From the NCBI GenBank assembly GCA_029582155.1, contig CM055905.1, positions 8,336,995 to 8,400,994 of the forward strand: a stretch of DNA of 64,000 nt, in the 5' to 3' direction. This DNA comes from Panopea generosa. Lineage: Eukaryota; Mollusca; Bivalvia; Adapedonta; Hiatellidae. Below, piece by piece: positions 1-11,325 of the stretch. The notes under the pieces are model-generated. The model saw nothing but the letters and a program-made list of their open reading frames with translations. It did not search any database and was not told the origin of the DNA. Made by a program: the position numbers and the translations under genes. How positions within the stretch are numbered: the first letter of the stretch is position 1; every line of letters begins with the position of its first letter.

Positions 1-639
1 AGTTAATTAAGCAAAGTAAGCATGTGGTATCACTGCAACACTGTTTTATTAACATATAAACGAATAAGGACATACAACAGTGCTGCGGTGAACCCTCGAT
101 GTGTGCGTTCAATGTTTATTTATATGCAATGAAGTCAAAAACCGTTTTTAAACAAGCATTGTTTTCCAGGGCTGCGTTTAGTTCGGTAAAGTGTTTGCTT
201 ACGTTAGCGAACATATTTTCCTGGACACTGGCTCAACCTTATAATAGTACACAGTACACAACAATTTTAGGGAACCAGGCATTAAATTGTTTGCTGTTTA
301 ACATTGCTGGAAGCAACCGTGGAGTGTGGTAGTTTAAACGGTCTGAATAGTATCGAATCCACACACATACATATCTAAAATAACTTTAGGATACAACCCT
401 TCATTTCACACCACTATTATATTTTAAATTGGGTTCCATTGTAACAGTTATGTCTAGTACAGAATTAAAACAGAATCTGCAGCATGTGTCTGTGTTTTAA
501 ATCTTCACTAGTTTCAATTTTAAAGAAAAAATAATACAATGACCAGTTTTTTTTTTAATCAATTGTTTTGTGAAATTTCCAGAGTAATAATATGTAAATA
601 AAAACTATTCGCCCACGATGCGCTTCTTACCATCAATTC
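1..639. other. AT-rich stretch, no gene seen
   Basis: No open frame with splice signals or recognisable protein similarity is visible. The longest frame (99-332, plus) has no motif I recognise and is treated as chance. Confidence 0.6.
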
Positions 640-850
640 TAAAATGTCACATGATTGTCTTGAAATCTGGTATCAGCATCAAATTTTCAGTGGTGATTTC
701 TAAAAAAACTGACAATTTACACAAGGTAGGAAAAAAAATTAAATCACTGCAATACAAAGTTCTGAAAAAAAAAGAAAGAGACAATAAAGGTTTATTCTTA
801 CCCTCTTCATCAGTCCGGAGTATTCAAGGGAGATAATAGTGATGTGAACC
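640..850 (+). repeat. Dispersed repeat R1, copy 1
   Basis: This segment shares ordered blocks with 1670-1885 in the same orientation: CTGGTATCAGCA, TTTTCAGTGGTGATTTCTAA, a purine-rich AAAGAAAGA tract, then GTCCGGAGTA and CAAGGGAGATAATAG. A third copy is inverted at 44680-44860. No coding capacity is seen; it is probably an old non-autonomous mobile element of unknown class. Confidence 0.65.
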
Positions 851-1669
851 CTTAAGTTCGTAATACATCAACAATGGTAGCATTTTTAAACATATTTTGA
901 CTTGATTTTGTATCAGTTACTTGCCTATTAGCATAATGCTTATTTTCTTTGAAAAACATTATAATACTGCAATGGTAATTTGGACCTACAGAAGACAGGC
1001 ATAGCAGCCTTTAATATTTCATTCAGCATTCATCCATTTTCTTTTGTTACCATGTGACATGACCATACTACGTATGCTGCGGTATGTATATACAGAAAAA
1101 AACATCACGAACTTTCTGGAGCTGCCCATGTCCGTACTTCATGCTGAACTTCCTCAGAACTGCTTCAAACACACAGTAATGGAACATCTGGGCGAAAACG
1201 GTTTTAAAGTAATAAAGATAAACAATTTGTAAAACTTGAATTTATATCAAATTGTATATGTTAAGTGGAAACTTTGTTCCTATCAATTACCTTTTCATGG
1301 TGCCTCTTTTCAAAGAAAGAAGATTGCTTGTTTTCATGTTTATTGGCCATAGTATATCTAATGATGTGCCGGGCATAAGGACTTCTTTTTAAGTGCATGA
1401 ATCATGTTACCGAGGAAAACAAACAAACGATACACCTGTGTAAAAAATAAGACAATATATCACCTTGTCTTGATCATATGCGACGCTTGCTTTCCTAAAA
1501 GAAAAACGTCTTAACTAGTTGTGCAGAAGAAACATTTTGATTTGGAAGTAAGATCTGATTGACTGAAACAAACACACTTCTGCAATTGTTATGTAATAAT
1601 AAAATTATTCATTCGGACGGAAGTCATGGCAGTTACCTTGTACATGTTCATTGTCATAGAAAACTCTGA
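851..1669. other. Non-coding stretch between the two R1 copies
   Basis: AT-rich with no supported exon, RNA gene or repeat. The small frame at 1044-1232 (plus) has no recognisable motif. Confidence 0.5.
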
Positions 1670-1885
1670 AATGACACAGAAATGTCCAGAAAGCTGGTAT
1701 CAGCAACAAATTTTCAGTGGTGATTTCTAACATACTAACCATTTAACTCGTGCTTGGAAAAAATAAACCACTGCAGTACAAAGTCTTGAAAAAAGAAGAA
1801 AAAAAGAAATAAAATGTTATTTTACCTCCTTCGTCTGTAGGTCCGGAGTACTCAAGGGAGATAATAGCGGTGTGAGTCCTGTTTA
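1670..1885 (+). repeat. Dispersed repeat R1, copy 2
   Basis: Direct copy of 640-850, about 1 kb downstream, with the same block order and scattered substitutions and small indels. Two direct copies this close could be a local duplication or two insertions. Confidence 0.65.
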
Positions 1886-2044
1886 ACTCATTCGCTCTAT
1901 CTCTGCAAAAACGTTTGACTATCAATCAAGAAGTTGTGAATGCGTATCGCTGTCCGGTCACAGTGTCCGTGATGATTGATAAACGACATTTTGTCTCATC
2001 GTCATTCGTCTCCCATCGCTGATTCAAGTTTTAAAGTTATCATT

Positions 2045-2155
2045 TTCCTAGAAAGATGAGTGCTCGAGTCGATGTTAGCCACCAAGGATCCGAGGAAAGA
2101 GTGGCTAGGTTAACTAATCATCTGTTAGTCTTCGATAGCATAAAATGGCGCCTAC
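2045..2155 (+). mobile_element. SINE family B, 3' tail fragment
   Basis: In reverse complement this matches the terminal part of the family B SINEs at 24955, 41600, 57425 and 62565. Shared blocks are GTGCTCGAGT, GTGGCTAGGT, a CATCTGTTAG block and the final CGATAGCATAAAATGGCG. The tRNA-like head is absent, so only the 3' part is present, in plus orientation. Confidence 0.6.
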
Positions 2156-2901
2156 ATTTCAAATAAACAAACCGTATTCCAGACACCAAATCAAATAACC
2201 ATTTATTTGTATAAAAGCACTTTTAATAAGAAGGTAGAATATTCGTCAATTAACTACATTAAAAACACATATCGACCATTTAAATGACATAAATATCCGT
2301 TTTTATATGTATTCAAACAAAAATAATTATTTTAGATAACGTTTGCTGAAAATGCAATACCTTATTTTAAAAGTATTAATTTATTTCAGTCAGCAGGCAT
2401 AATAATAAAAGGATACAACAATAGAAATAGATTTCAATAAAATCGCCTCGCGCATATTGTTGTAAAAGCAATATAAGATTAAAACAAAAAATCTTCAAAG
2501 CACTATTTCCGTTTAATGACATAGTATGTTTGCATTTTATTGATATTTTACTGACAAATGTAACGGCAATGTTTCAGGGCATCTCTTTAAACATATTTAT
2601 GACGGATAGCAATGAATTTTACTTCTGGGAATATGAAATTTAATAAAAGAAAATGGAACAGTTGCCAATAAAAGAACCCATGACAATAATCAGCTTGATG
2701 GAAAGCGTGTGACCTCTCAATTCTTCTGGTATTGTGGTATGATCTACATCACAGCTGTCTTTGCTTTTTTAGTATATCAGATGTAAATGCTGTGTACAAA
2801 GGTGTTCTCTCGCTCGTGCTTGCTTGTCTACCACTACTGTGATCGTTGGTTCTAAGAAGTTTACCATTAGTTGCTGCGGAAGAGAAATAGTTGGGACTTG
2901 G
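2156..2901. other. AT-rich stretch, no gene seen
   Basis: No supported coding exon, RNA gene or repeat structure. Confidence 0.5.
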
Positions 2902-3066
2902 CTTCCTTCACCATCCAAACATGATACCATACAACTTCCTTCACCATCCAAACATGATACCATACAACTTCCTTCACCATCCAAACATGATACCATACAA
3001 CTTCCTTCACCATCCAAACATGACGCCCATACAACTTCCTTCACCATCCAAACATGACGCCATGCA
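2902..3066. repeat. 33-bp minisatellite, about 5 copies
   Basis: Units start at 2902, 2935, 2968, 3001 and 3035 with core CTTCCTTCACCATCC followed by AAACATGATACC. The first three are essentially identical; the fourth is 34 bp and the last two carry GACGCC instead of GATACC. Because 33 is a multiple of three, several frames on both strands stay open (repeated LPSPSKHDTIQ on plus), which explains the small open frames here. No splice signals or conserved flanks support a protein. Confidence 0.9.
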
Positions 3067-3299
3067 CGCCAGTTCGTGTATGGTAGATGGTGTTAAAGTA
3101 TAAATTCCCAATGTCAGAATTAGGGTTTTAGCTTAAACTACAACAATATCAGAAAACACGAAATTAACATGGCCAATACAAACAGACAGGAGATGAAAAT
3201 ACACGGTTAACACTGGAACAGTAAAACAATAGCATTTTGTCTATATAAAACTTATAATTACGGATTAATTTGTCCATCAGGAGACGTTACATTCATATA

Positions 3300-3705
3300 G
3301 CATCGTCGCTGTGGAATTTAAAATTAAGACAATATGTGTAAAAGTAGGAGACGCAACATTCATACAGCATTTAGAGGATAAGTATATGTATGGTCGGCCA
3401 GGTGTCAGTATAATTTGCCTGGATTGTGGCAGCACTTAGAGGATAAGTTTATGCATGGTCGGCCGGTGTCAGTATAATTTGCCTGGATGGTGGCAGCACT
3501 TAGAGGATAAGTATATGTATGGTCGGCCAGGTGTCAGTATAATTTGCCTGGATGGTGGCAGCACTTAGAGGATAAGTATATGTATGGTCGGCCAGGTGTC
3601 AGTATAATTTGCCTGGATGGTGGCAGCACTTATAATACCATCTCAAGTCGCGATATGACTGATAAATGTTGAAAATAACGCTTAAACACCAACACTAAAA
3701 TAGCA
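3300..3705 (+). mobile_element. SINE family V copy with internally expanded body
   Basis: The sequence before and after the 65-bp array matches the body of the tRNA-headed SINE at 26792-27090. Shared ordered blocks are GCATTTAGAGGATA, a GTCAGTATAAT-like block, GTGGCAG, then AATACCATCTCAAGT and CGCGATAT. The tRNA-like head is not visible here. The internal block is tandemly repeated (see 3366-3636), while the right end continues into the normal SINE 3' part (TCTCAAGTCGCGATATGACTG). Confidence 0.6.
3366..3636 (+). repeat. 65-bp tandem array inside the SINE
   Basis: Units begin at 3366, 3431, 3495 and 3560 with a partial unit at 3625. Each carries TTAGAGGATAAGT, GGTCGGCCAGGTGTCAG and TTTGCCTGGATGGTGGC. 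The second unit lacks one base (GGCCGGTGTC). High identity between units implies recent expansion. Confidence 0.9.
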
Positions 3706-4044
3706 GTTAACTGTCTGACCTTTTTGCTACATCTAGATCAAATTCCTTTGATATTAAATACAGTACATCAATACATTGTTATCCTTCTAAATGACAAAAT
3801 TCACACAAATCATAAACATGGCGCAGATGTTATAGTTAAAATAAGAGACATAGACGACAATAAAAACATAAGTGCTGGAAACGAGTTTAGGTTTATGAAA
3901 AAAAAGCAAACTATTTTTTTATGTACATTTTGTTTGTTAAACGCATGCATTTCTATTCGGAAAATGAAAAAAAAACAGCAATCACTATACTGAATGTTAT
4001 AATTATAATTACAGACATTTATTGAAACGATGATAATTTATTAT
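3706..4044. other. AT-rich stretch, no gene seen
   Basis: A plus-strand frame (3724-3993) is open but low in complexity, with A-runs near its end and no recognisable domain. Confidence 0.5.
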
Positions 4045-4150
4045 TAAGGCGATCGAGTAGTCCAAAGCGTTGTCTCAAGATAGCCAACCTCTCACTGCTG
4101 AAGTCGTGGGTTCAAATAATATATACTAACCAAAAAAAAAAAAAAAAGGC
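4045..4150 (+). mobile_element. tRNA-Leu-like SINE head with poly-A
   Basis: GATCGAGTAGTCCAAAGCG resembles the A-box side of tRNA-Leu and of the family A SINE heads on minus at 24285 and 37290. GTCTCAAGAT follows, and GTCGTGGGTTCAAAT is B-box-like. A 17-base A run follows at about 4131-4147. The cloverleaf is too degraded for a functional tRNA, so a truncated SINE head is preferred. Confidence 0.45.
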
Positions 4151-4628
4151 CGATCAACTTGACTGAGAGTTTTTAAAAATGTCCTTTAACGTAGTTTCAT
4201 AAAAATATAAATAAACAATTCCATATTCATTTAAATGTGACAAGATACAAACAAACGATGGATATGTTTGAAAAAAAAACCAAACAAAAAAACCAAGGCG
4301 TCCACAATAACAACACCAAATCTAAACATATTAAAACAAATCTAATCCGAAGCAAAACATTTTTTTTATCTTAACTACTAGTATACATCACCAACTAACG
4401 CCAGCTGCGGTTACTTATTAAATAGTACCTATAAAATATGCTGTATTTGATACACAGCAAAAATGCGGCATTGTGGTCATTATCTGAATTAAATTAAGGA
4501 GACGGAAGTACAATTTAAAAATGTTAAATGCATAAAGTCTTCACATGAAATATGTATATGATTGGTTTTATAGAAAGTTTGACATTTTTCACTTTTAGTC
4601 TACCCTTAGCAACACTACGGCCATTTGT

Positions 4629-4799
4629 GCCCGTTTCACTAACCTTCGCAAGATTTAGAAAAAAAATCCTTTTTATAAGGCTTACAAAAGATCGTAAAAT
4701 AAGTAAGCAATGCACTAAATGAATTTCACGACTTTTTTCCTTAATTTTAAGTTTTACTATAAGAAGTTCGTAAAGTTACGAACGTTAGTGAAAACGGGC
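4629..4799. mobile_element. MITE-like palindrome, 171 bp
   Basis: Terminal inverted repeats are visible: left GCCCGTTTCACTAAC (from 4629), right GTTAGTGAAAACGGGC (to 4799). They are complementary apart from one extra base, and the similarity extends into CTTCG/CGAACG. No open frame lies inside. This fits a small non-autonomous DNA transposon; no clear target-site duplication was found, so the superfamily is unknown. Confidence 0.6.
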
Positions 4800-5154
4800 C
4801 AATGATTGATTAAAATAAACTTATCCAATTCGATTTCATGCGTATGCATACACATATATCAGGAGTACGTTTCAATAACCTTCGTAAGTTTTATGATTTT
4901 CGTACCAACATCTTGTGTCATCTAGGAACGTTTCATTGCGCAGTGGTTTTTGCTAATTTTAAAAAAAAACACTTTTTACAAGACGTACGAAATTTCGGAA
5001 AATGATGTAAGCATAAGTGTCCCGGCTTCTTAAGAATAAAGACTGCTGCGCTCAATAATTGTGTAAATCGGTTGGGCATTATCTTTGTTGAAAGAATTAT
5101 ATAATAGAGTCCTACTTCTTTGTTCATATGAGAAAAGACGTTTCCATGAATTCT
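4800..5154. other. Non-coding AT-rich stretch
   Basis: Contains weak echoes of the preceding palindrome (CGTTTCAATAACCTTCGTAAG near 4868, cut here to the core CAATAACCTTCG) but no complete second element and no exon. Confidence 0.4.
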
Positions 5155-5382
5155 GACAAACTGTGGGTACTGTTTGATGAATCTATAACAGTTTTAAAGA
5201 TGAATAGTGGATACACTACCACACATGGTATCTCTGCATATTTGGACCAACACAGGACTATCTATGGAAAAAAGGCACTTTTAGAACCATTAGAAATGTG
5301 TTCAGTGTTCAAGAAGTGCATTTTTCTATATGAAGAACAGTACAAATTATTTGTGGGAGACGTTCAAGACAATCAGCTCTGA
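5155..5382 (+). repeat. Dispersed repeat R2, copy 1 (coding-like)
   Basis: An 84-codon plus-strand frame runs 5128-5382, and much of it (from GGTACTGTTTGATGAA through CTATGGAAAAAA and CACTTTT) recurs at 25612-25870, where the frame is broken. I do not recognise the product. The pair may be remnants of a mobile-element gene or a dispersed non-coding repeat; the intact frame in this copy alone does not prove coding. Confidence 0.4.
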
Positions 5383-5519
5383 TAATAAGGCACATGAGCA
5401 TTATACTCAAGCCCTATATAATACATTAAGGTGTTAACGTTGCAGTATATGTATGTATAGTCACACTAATACAGCGTTTTTGCGCAGTCACACAGGTAAT
5501 AGTGTGCCTTTTTAATAGT

Positions 5520-5720
5520 CCCTAGTACGGAACCAGCTCTTCCCACTGGTTTCGGTAAATAGCAATAATAGGAAAACCGCATTTGAGCACGTTTATTGAT
5601 CAGTTGCTTTAAATGAAAGTTTGAATGACGTCAAAGGTAAGTAAGCGTTCAATTGCTATGAATTGTAGGACAGACATATAAATCCATGCTTTTTCATTGG
5701 TGGTTAATATACCTGATTAA
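5520..5720 (+). repeat. Dispersed repeat R3, copy 1
   Basis: About 200 bp matching 56455-56665 in direct orientation: ACCAGCT, CATTTGAGCAC, GATCAGTTGCTT, then TTCAATTGCTATGAATTGT, AGGACAG and GGTTAATATACCTGATT. Spacing is conserved with modest divergence. No coding potential; probably a non-autonomous mobile element. Confidence 0.7.
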
Positions 5721-5944
5721 AGGTGTATCAGGTTTTGGGATAGAGTATTTTAAGAATATGCATATTCACTACATACATACTTTATCAGACTGTCATATTT
5801 GCTGATTACATTTAAAAACATACACAAAATAACTACTAATAGAACTTCAATATTTGTTTACGGTCTACTAGACGAGCTTACTTGATTACACTTGTCCATC
5901 ATCATCCGTTGGTAGCATTTTCTCTGAAACACTTTTTTAAATAG

Positions 5945-6125
5945 GGTTTTAAGCCATTTTAAACACATTTCCGGTTACAAATGGCATATTCAATTTTATT
6001 TGTGGAGGAAGACTAAGAATGAATCCGAGTAGACATACCGTCCTACCGCAAGTTACTGGCGGGACTCAAACCTACTACCTCAGCGGTGAGAGACAAGTGA
6101 TCTTTAGACGGTGCCTCAAACCCCT
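5945..6125 (-). mobile_element. SINE family A (tRNA-Leu-derived), minus orientation
   Basis: The left boundary is TTTAAACACATTTCCGG, as in 24085 and 37075. The body has GAATCCGAGTAGA and CGCAAGTTACTGGCG; the head side has ACTCAAACCTAC (B-box complement) and TTTAGACGGTGCCTC. On the minus strand the head reads as a decayed tRNA-Leu. A plus-strand open frame covering 6019-6357 overlaps this SINE and is not considered a gene. Confidence 0.65.
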
Positions 6126-9029
6126 TCTCAAACAATTAGGCCATTTACTAAAACTTAATATGGATGTTTATAATGCGTGTGAAACTATATTCAACATGGT
6201 CGCATTGCTTAATGCCTCTAAATTATACTTGGCAAGAACCGTTCAACAGATTTGGAAAATCCATTGTATTTATGCGCTTCAGAATTATACAAACCGTGTC
6301 ACTGAAATAAAAAAAAATATGACACCGCTCTTACAGCTCATAATGGGTCGCGTGTAATAATAGAGCATATTAAGATTTGCATGACCCCGATCTGAAGGAT
6401 CTGAGATTTTAGTCGGTCGTTTCAAATATTTTTCTTCCATTTAAATCAAGTCTGTATCAGACTTGGTCAGACTGTCAGGAATAATGTTTAGGTTATTGCC
6501 CTTGTAGTGTTAAACAATTCAAAATTCAACTCGGATAAATTTTATCTAATATTCAATTAAATTGGATTACAGTGCGCATGGCCAAATATTTGGGATATGT
6601 TTGATAACCAACCCGATAGCCTCAGCAATGTCCCTTCTCTAACTATGGTAAGTGAAACTCAATCTTTACCATACAACATTTATTGACATAATACCAATTT
6701 TGAATTCGCAAAATTGGTGTAACATGTAAAACTTTTGTACTTGATATTACTAAGTTGGCGGCATTTGTCACACACATTTCACATTTTTTGCTTTAAGATA
6801 AAAACGATTGTGCTTATTTTTATAGAAGCATAATCGAGTGCAAATGATTAAGAGATTTGTTGAAATCATTGAGTTATATCGTCTAAAGGGTTCATTAGGG
6901 AGTAAAAACAGATTTTTCAAAATTCTTATTCTTAAAATCCGGTAAGTCAAAATTCATATTTAATTAACCCAGTGAGTAGGGGACCTTAAGGCGACATTAG
7001 ATTCATGTAGGAATATCATAGGGAAAAAAAACACATATTCTCATCCATTTGTGCAAAGTCAGTTTGAGTTCTGAAGCATTTTAAAGCCAATTGAAAAATA
7101 TTTTGTCCAATAAGAAGTATTTAATTATTTAATTCACATGTCCCAAAAGGTTGGAATGTTTAAAATAACAAATATCTTCTTCCCAATTACCAGTTGTGGA
7201 ATCTATTCACATTTGGCTTACATTTTTCTTATGACTAAGAGCTTCAGTGGATCTTGTGTTTACAAAGTAATAAAATGGAAAGAAACGTAAACCTATTATT
7301 GTGTTCATCTGTGCAATTGTCACAGCAAATTAGATTTGGTTTAAAAAAATTGGAATGAATTTCCAAAACTAGCCAGGTGGGGCACCCAACCGGTTCAAAT
7401 TTATGATTTTCGAAAAATGTCTAAAAACAGGAAGAAAACTGTCAAGAGTAATTATTTTATCACCCAAAGGGTAAGAGCTATAAAAATAAATAAAATGCTA
7501 TGTACGGCGTCCTCAGAACCCTACAATTGGACATCAACAAACTGTTTATTTGACGTGTGTTTCTGAATTTATATATTTTAGTGCTGTTGGTTACTTAGCT
7601 CAAGTTGGCTGATTTCTGGGTGTTTCAACCATATTTACATTGTTTCCAGTCTAAGTCTGCATCATTTCGCTTTAAAACTTTACACATTTCAAATGCGAGT
7701 AAAAGTGATTCTCATGGGTTCAACATTCTGCTTGAAGGGTCGTTCAAATAGATTTGGAGACAAACCATAATGCATTAGCATCATAAGCAAACAATTACTT
7801 TTAAAATACGTTGAATCTAATTGATTCAAAATACTTGTTTCAAAGTGAAAACATACTAAAACGAATTTTGTTTCCGCAACAGTGGTAATGGGAGTTCAAA
7901 TTGCATTATAAAATGTTTTGAAATCGGTACCGTGTGATAAATTTGTCGTATAGGAAGAATACCATAATCGTGTTGCATCATAAAATTAGCTCCAAAAGCA
8001 TTCTAATAACCTTTTATAAAGATAGTATGTTCATTTGCATCTATTGTTGGGAGGCATCAACTTCCAGAATAGATCGTTTAACATCAAATTAACGGTTAAT
8101 GGTGTTGAGTTTGTTGTTTTTTCTGGCGTAATTACCTACACTTGCTTCCAATGCCTAAGCCTTAAATCAAGGTATGAATTTTAAATACATATGGCTTACT
8201 TTTAGTCAACGTTTTGTTGAAGTCACTGATATGTGCATGTTACGAAACATTTATCAACATTAATCCTTTTATTTAAAAAAACCCTACCAAAACAAATTAT
8301 TACTTGTATACTCCTTTCAGACTCCCAGTAAACCTCTCAGGACAAGGCTGTCGTAAATTCACTTTCAATTAAACTAGTTATCAACTAAATGTCACTTTTA
8401 ACGACAACTGGAAGCATGTGTGCCAGGCAAAGTTTATTTCGAATAGAGCGGGGTTGTCAAAGCGTCAATTCAATAAAGCAAATGTCAACTATCTAAGACC
8501 CGTGTCTCGAACACAATGCATTTTAAGTACAATGAGATAGAAACATAAGGGAAAATGCAAAACAAAACGTCTGTAATTATAATTCACTTGAGTCGGTCGC
8601 CAAGTTGTAAATGAACCTAAATCTCTCTTTTAGCAGAGGTATTGTAACCGCTAATGACGGTAGTCACCATGAGGAATCTGAAGAGGTCTTTACTACACGA
8701 TTCACTGAGCGGCATATCGACATAACAGTCCAAGTGTATATTATCAACACAGTGCAAGCAATCATTTCACGATGGGTGTAGGCATCGGCTAATTTACTAT
8801 AGTGTCGTTACTAATATGCTTAAAATAATATTCAAATTACCTGGAATTAAAAGTTCTTTTACACTGGATTCTTGAAGAAAAATATAACATAACGTGCAGA
8901 ATAAGGCATCATTTTCATAAAACCAAATTACTAATTCTAGAAACGATAGTTAAGCGTATTTTATAAACTTTGATGGGTCTGGTATTCTGCTTGGCCGAAT
9001 CTAAGACGTTGTCGTTGTTTAAAAACTAT
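6126..9029. other. 2.9-kb non-coding stretch
   Basis: AT-rich throughout. I see no exon with splice sites, no tRNA-like element and no tandem array. Open frames (for example 6768-6950 minus) are short and motif-free. Confidence 0.5.
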
Positions 9030-9170
9030 ATTTGAGGAAGCTTGCTGGTTACTTGCGAAAGGGAAGTGGTTCTTCTGAATTCCATTTTGATGTCTTCATA
9101 TACCAATAAACTGAATATGCCATATATAACCTGTTTAGTTCTGAAAATGACGTTTAACCTCATTAAAAAT
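9030..9170 (+). mobile_element. SINE family A body, plus orientation
   Basis: Reverse complement of the family A body: GGTTACTTGCGAAAGGGA, a GTGGTTCTTCTGAATTCC block, then CATATACCAATAAACTG, ATATGCCATATATAACC and AAATGACGTTTAACC, in the order expected from 37065-37200. The head is missing or unrecognisable, so this is a 5'-truncated copy. Confidence 0.6.
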
Positions 9171-9734
9171 CATGACGGACCGGCTGACAAACAATCTAAG
9201 GGTCGCGAGTCTGTATCCCCGTCTGGCAAACTATATGTTATAATTTATTCTCTACGGATATAAGTTTCCCACTTCTGAATAGGTCGAAAATATGATAATA
9301 TATAATTTTTAGAAATAAAAATGGAAGTGTTGTATAGGTTATAAAGTAAAACAATATTATATAATGATAACAATATTTAAAGCACCAACTGCCATATAAA
9401 AATCGCAAAATAGCACTGGGACAGGTTTTATATAATTCAGAGAATCCATTTTAAAAATTTCACATTGTTTTTGTTATAATGTCGCATACTGCTAGCTTAA
9501 AATAGCCATGGTGTGGCTCAAATGGTTCAGTGTATTTATAGCCAGAAGACTGCAACATAGATATTTATACATCTTCATTTAAAAGGTTACTTTAATGCAA
9601 AAATAATTTATGCTTACTCAATTCAAATTGGTTTTCTAAATATAATCCGCCAGTGCACACCAACACCGGTTGCCATATAGCACACTTACACAGGTAAAAT
9701 ATCGGCGCACCTGAAATAAATTTGCCAATCTATA
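9171..9734. other. AT-rich stretch, no gene seen
   Basis: No supported feature. Confidence 0.45.
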
Positions 9735-9860
9735 TGGGGGCTTAATGACGTCACCGGGAGTCAACCAATCAGAATAACCGACACACTACCGCGCCGAACT
9801 GTCATCGTGTCATTCGCTGTAAACAAACATGGCTGATCGCATCGCTCTGCTTGTTTATGG
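9735..9860 (+). promoter_or_regulatory. Promoter-like block with CRE and CCAAT motifs
   Basis: This is a locally GC-richer island. It has a perfect cAMP-response palindrome TGACGTCA at 9746-9753 and a CCAATCA box at 9765-9771, followed by GCGCCG and, at 9829, an ATG in a good context (AAACAAACATGG) that opens only 12 codons. The combination resembles a vertebrate/invertebrate core promoter and 5' UTR. Whether it drives the exon-like segment at 10817 is inference; no TATA box or initiator is obvious. Confidence 0.35.
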
Positions 9861-9959
9861 TTATTAAAAATCCGTAATTAAACGCTTACACACTCCAATA
9901 TGCAAAACAGTGTTCGATCAGAAATTGTAGGAAATCAAATGTAGACAGTTAGTTTGCAT

Positions 9960-10500
9960 AAAAAAATCTCATTGAATTGACCAGACTCATGCGGAAATAG
10001 CACAAATATCTCCAATTTTAATCGTAAAAGAAACACATTTAATTTTATTTTTCAAGTTACGGATGTTTATATTCGTGTAGCATTGCATTTGGCACAGTTC
10101 AATTATCCATGACATCAGAGATAAGAATTAAATATAGCGTCCAATCGTAAATAGGGTTATATCAGTGATCACGCGAGGTCATCGAATTGTCCAGGCTTAC
10201 GCGGGAATAAGACAAATCTCCACATTTTCAATCGCTAAAACAATGTATTTCAATTTATCAGTGATCACGCGAGGTCATTTAATTGTCAAGATTTACGCGG
10301 GAATAACAAAAATCTCCCCATTTTAAATCGCAAAAACAATATATTTTTATATTGATTTTTCAAGGACCGGTTGTTTTACTTTATATTCACGTAGCATTGC
10401 AGTCCGCGCAGTAATATTATGCATGACACCATAGTTAACATTTAAAAATAGCGTCCAATCGTAAATACCCATGACAGTGATATCACGCGAGGTCGTGGAA
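9960..10500. repeat. Diverged internal repeats upstream of exon-like segment
   Basis: The block ATCAGTGATCACGCGAGGTC occurs at 10161 and about 10255 (about 97 bp apart), and a shorter version near 10473 (CAGTGATATCACGCGAGGTC). GCGTCCAATCGTAAATA occurs near 10137 and 10452. GCGGGAATAA with AATCTCC occurs at 10201 and 10298, with a diverged version near 9990. A nested duplication of a promoter-proximal region is likely. Confidence 0.65.
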
Positions 10501-10816
10501 TTTAACGGAAATATATAGGTCAACTCTATTTTCCGAAAATGTACAGCGTTCTATTTTTATATTTTTGAAAAACCATGCGTGCTGACTGTGATAATAATTG
10601 ACAAGGTTGATCATTCGGGAAATACAAGGAATTTTGTGTAAACATTGGCACGAGTGTTTTAAAAGTGCGAAAACTGTCTTGCTATCGTACATAATTTGAT
10701 ATATCATTTTCTTTTATAAGCATCTACCTACTCAACATTATATTTTACCCAATTCGATCTTTTACTAGTGTTAAATTGATTTAGTGACCGTTTTATGGCG
10801 AAAAATCAGCGTAACG

Positions 10817-10910
10817 ATGGAGGAGCTGTTGGAGCTGTTTGAAAGTTGCGTAATGCTGGAGGATGGTGGATTTACTAAAAGCACTTTTTCTAAGGCTTCT
10901 CATGCAAGCG
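10817..10910 (+). CDS. Candidate first coding exon (MEELLELFESC...), partial gene
   Basis: An ATG at 10817 opens 31 codons beginning MEELLELFESCVMLEDGG and running to a possible donor AAGCG|GTTAAC. The exon would end with one leftover base (phase 1), which fits the first base needed by the candidate exon at 11326. The strongest support is that 10803-10882 has an inverted copy at 16497-16576 with the frame intact (about 94% identity, 3 amino-acid changes, no indels). I do not recognise the family. The donor is weak (GTTAAC), so the exon end is uncertain. It could be a real duplicated gene, or part of a mobile-element gene. Confidence 0.4.
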
Positions 10911-11325
10911 GTTAACTTTTCGGTTGTTGCTCTTGTAAATATATTTCAAAAATGTTACTATGGTGTATGTATGTACTGTAAAGAAAATCAAACTGATTAT
11001 TGCCGTTATGAGCTGTATAAAAGACATATAGATTTTAATAAGTATGAAATAATGCACAACTAACACTCTAAGCACAGTTAAGTGAAATCAGTTACCCGGT
11101 AGGCTTTTGATGTGAGTTAGTGCCAGTCATTCCCATTTATAAGTTTGTATTCTTTATATTAGACACATCATACGGTCCTACAGAAAAGTATTGAATCAGA
11201 TCATAAATCATGATATTCCTTTTGAGTATAATTTTACTAATTTAAATTATTATTGTACAATAATATAACGATACACAATATTTACTTCCTTTTCTTTTGT
11301 TAAAGTATGTTTGTATTATTCACAG

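Noticed and set aside
2769..3103. Overlapping open frames on both strands over the 33-bp minisatellite
   Set aside because: Unit length is divisible by three, so open frames are automatic; no flanking coding signal.
6019..6357. 112-codon plus-strand frame
   Set aside because: Its first third is family A SINE sequence and the rest has no domain.
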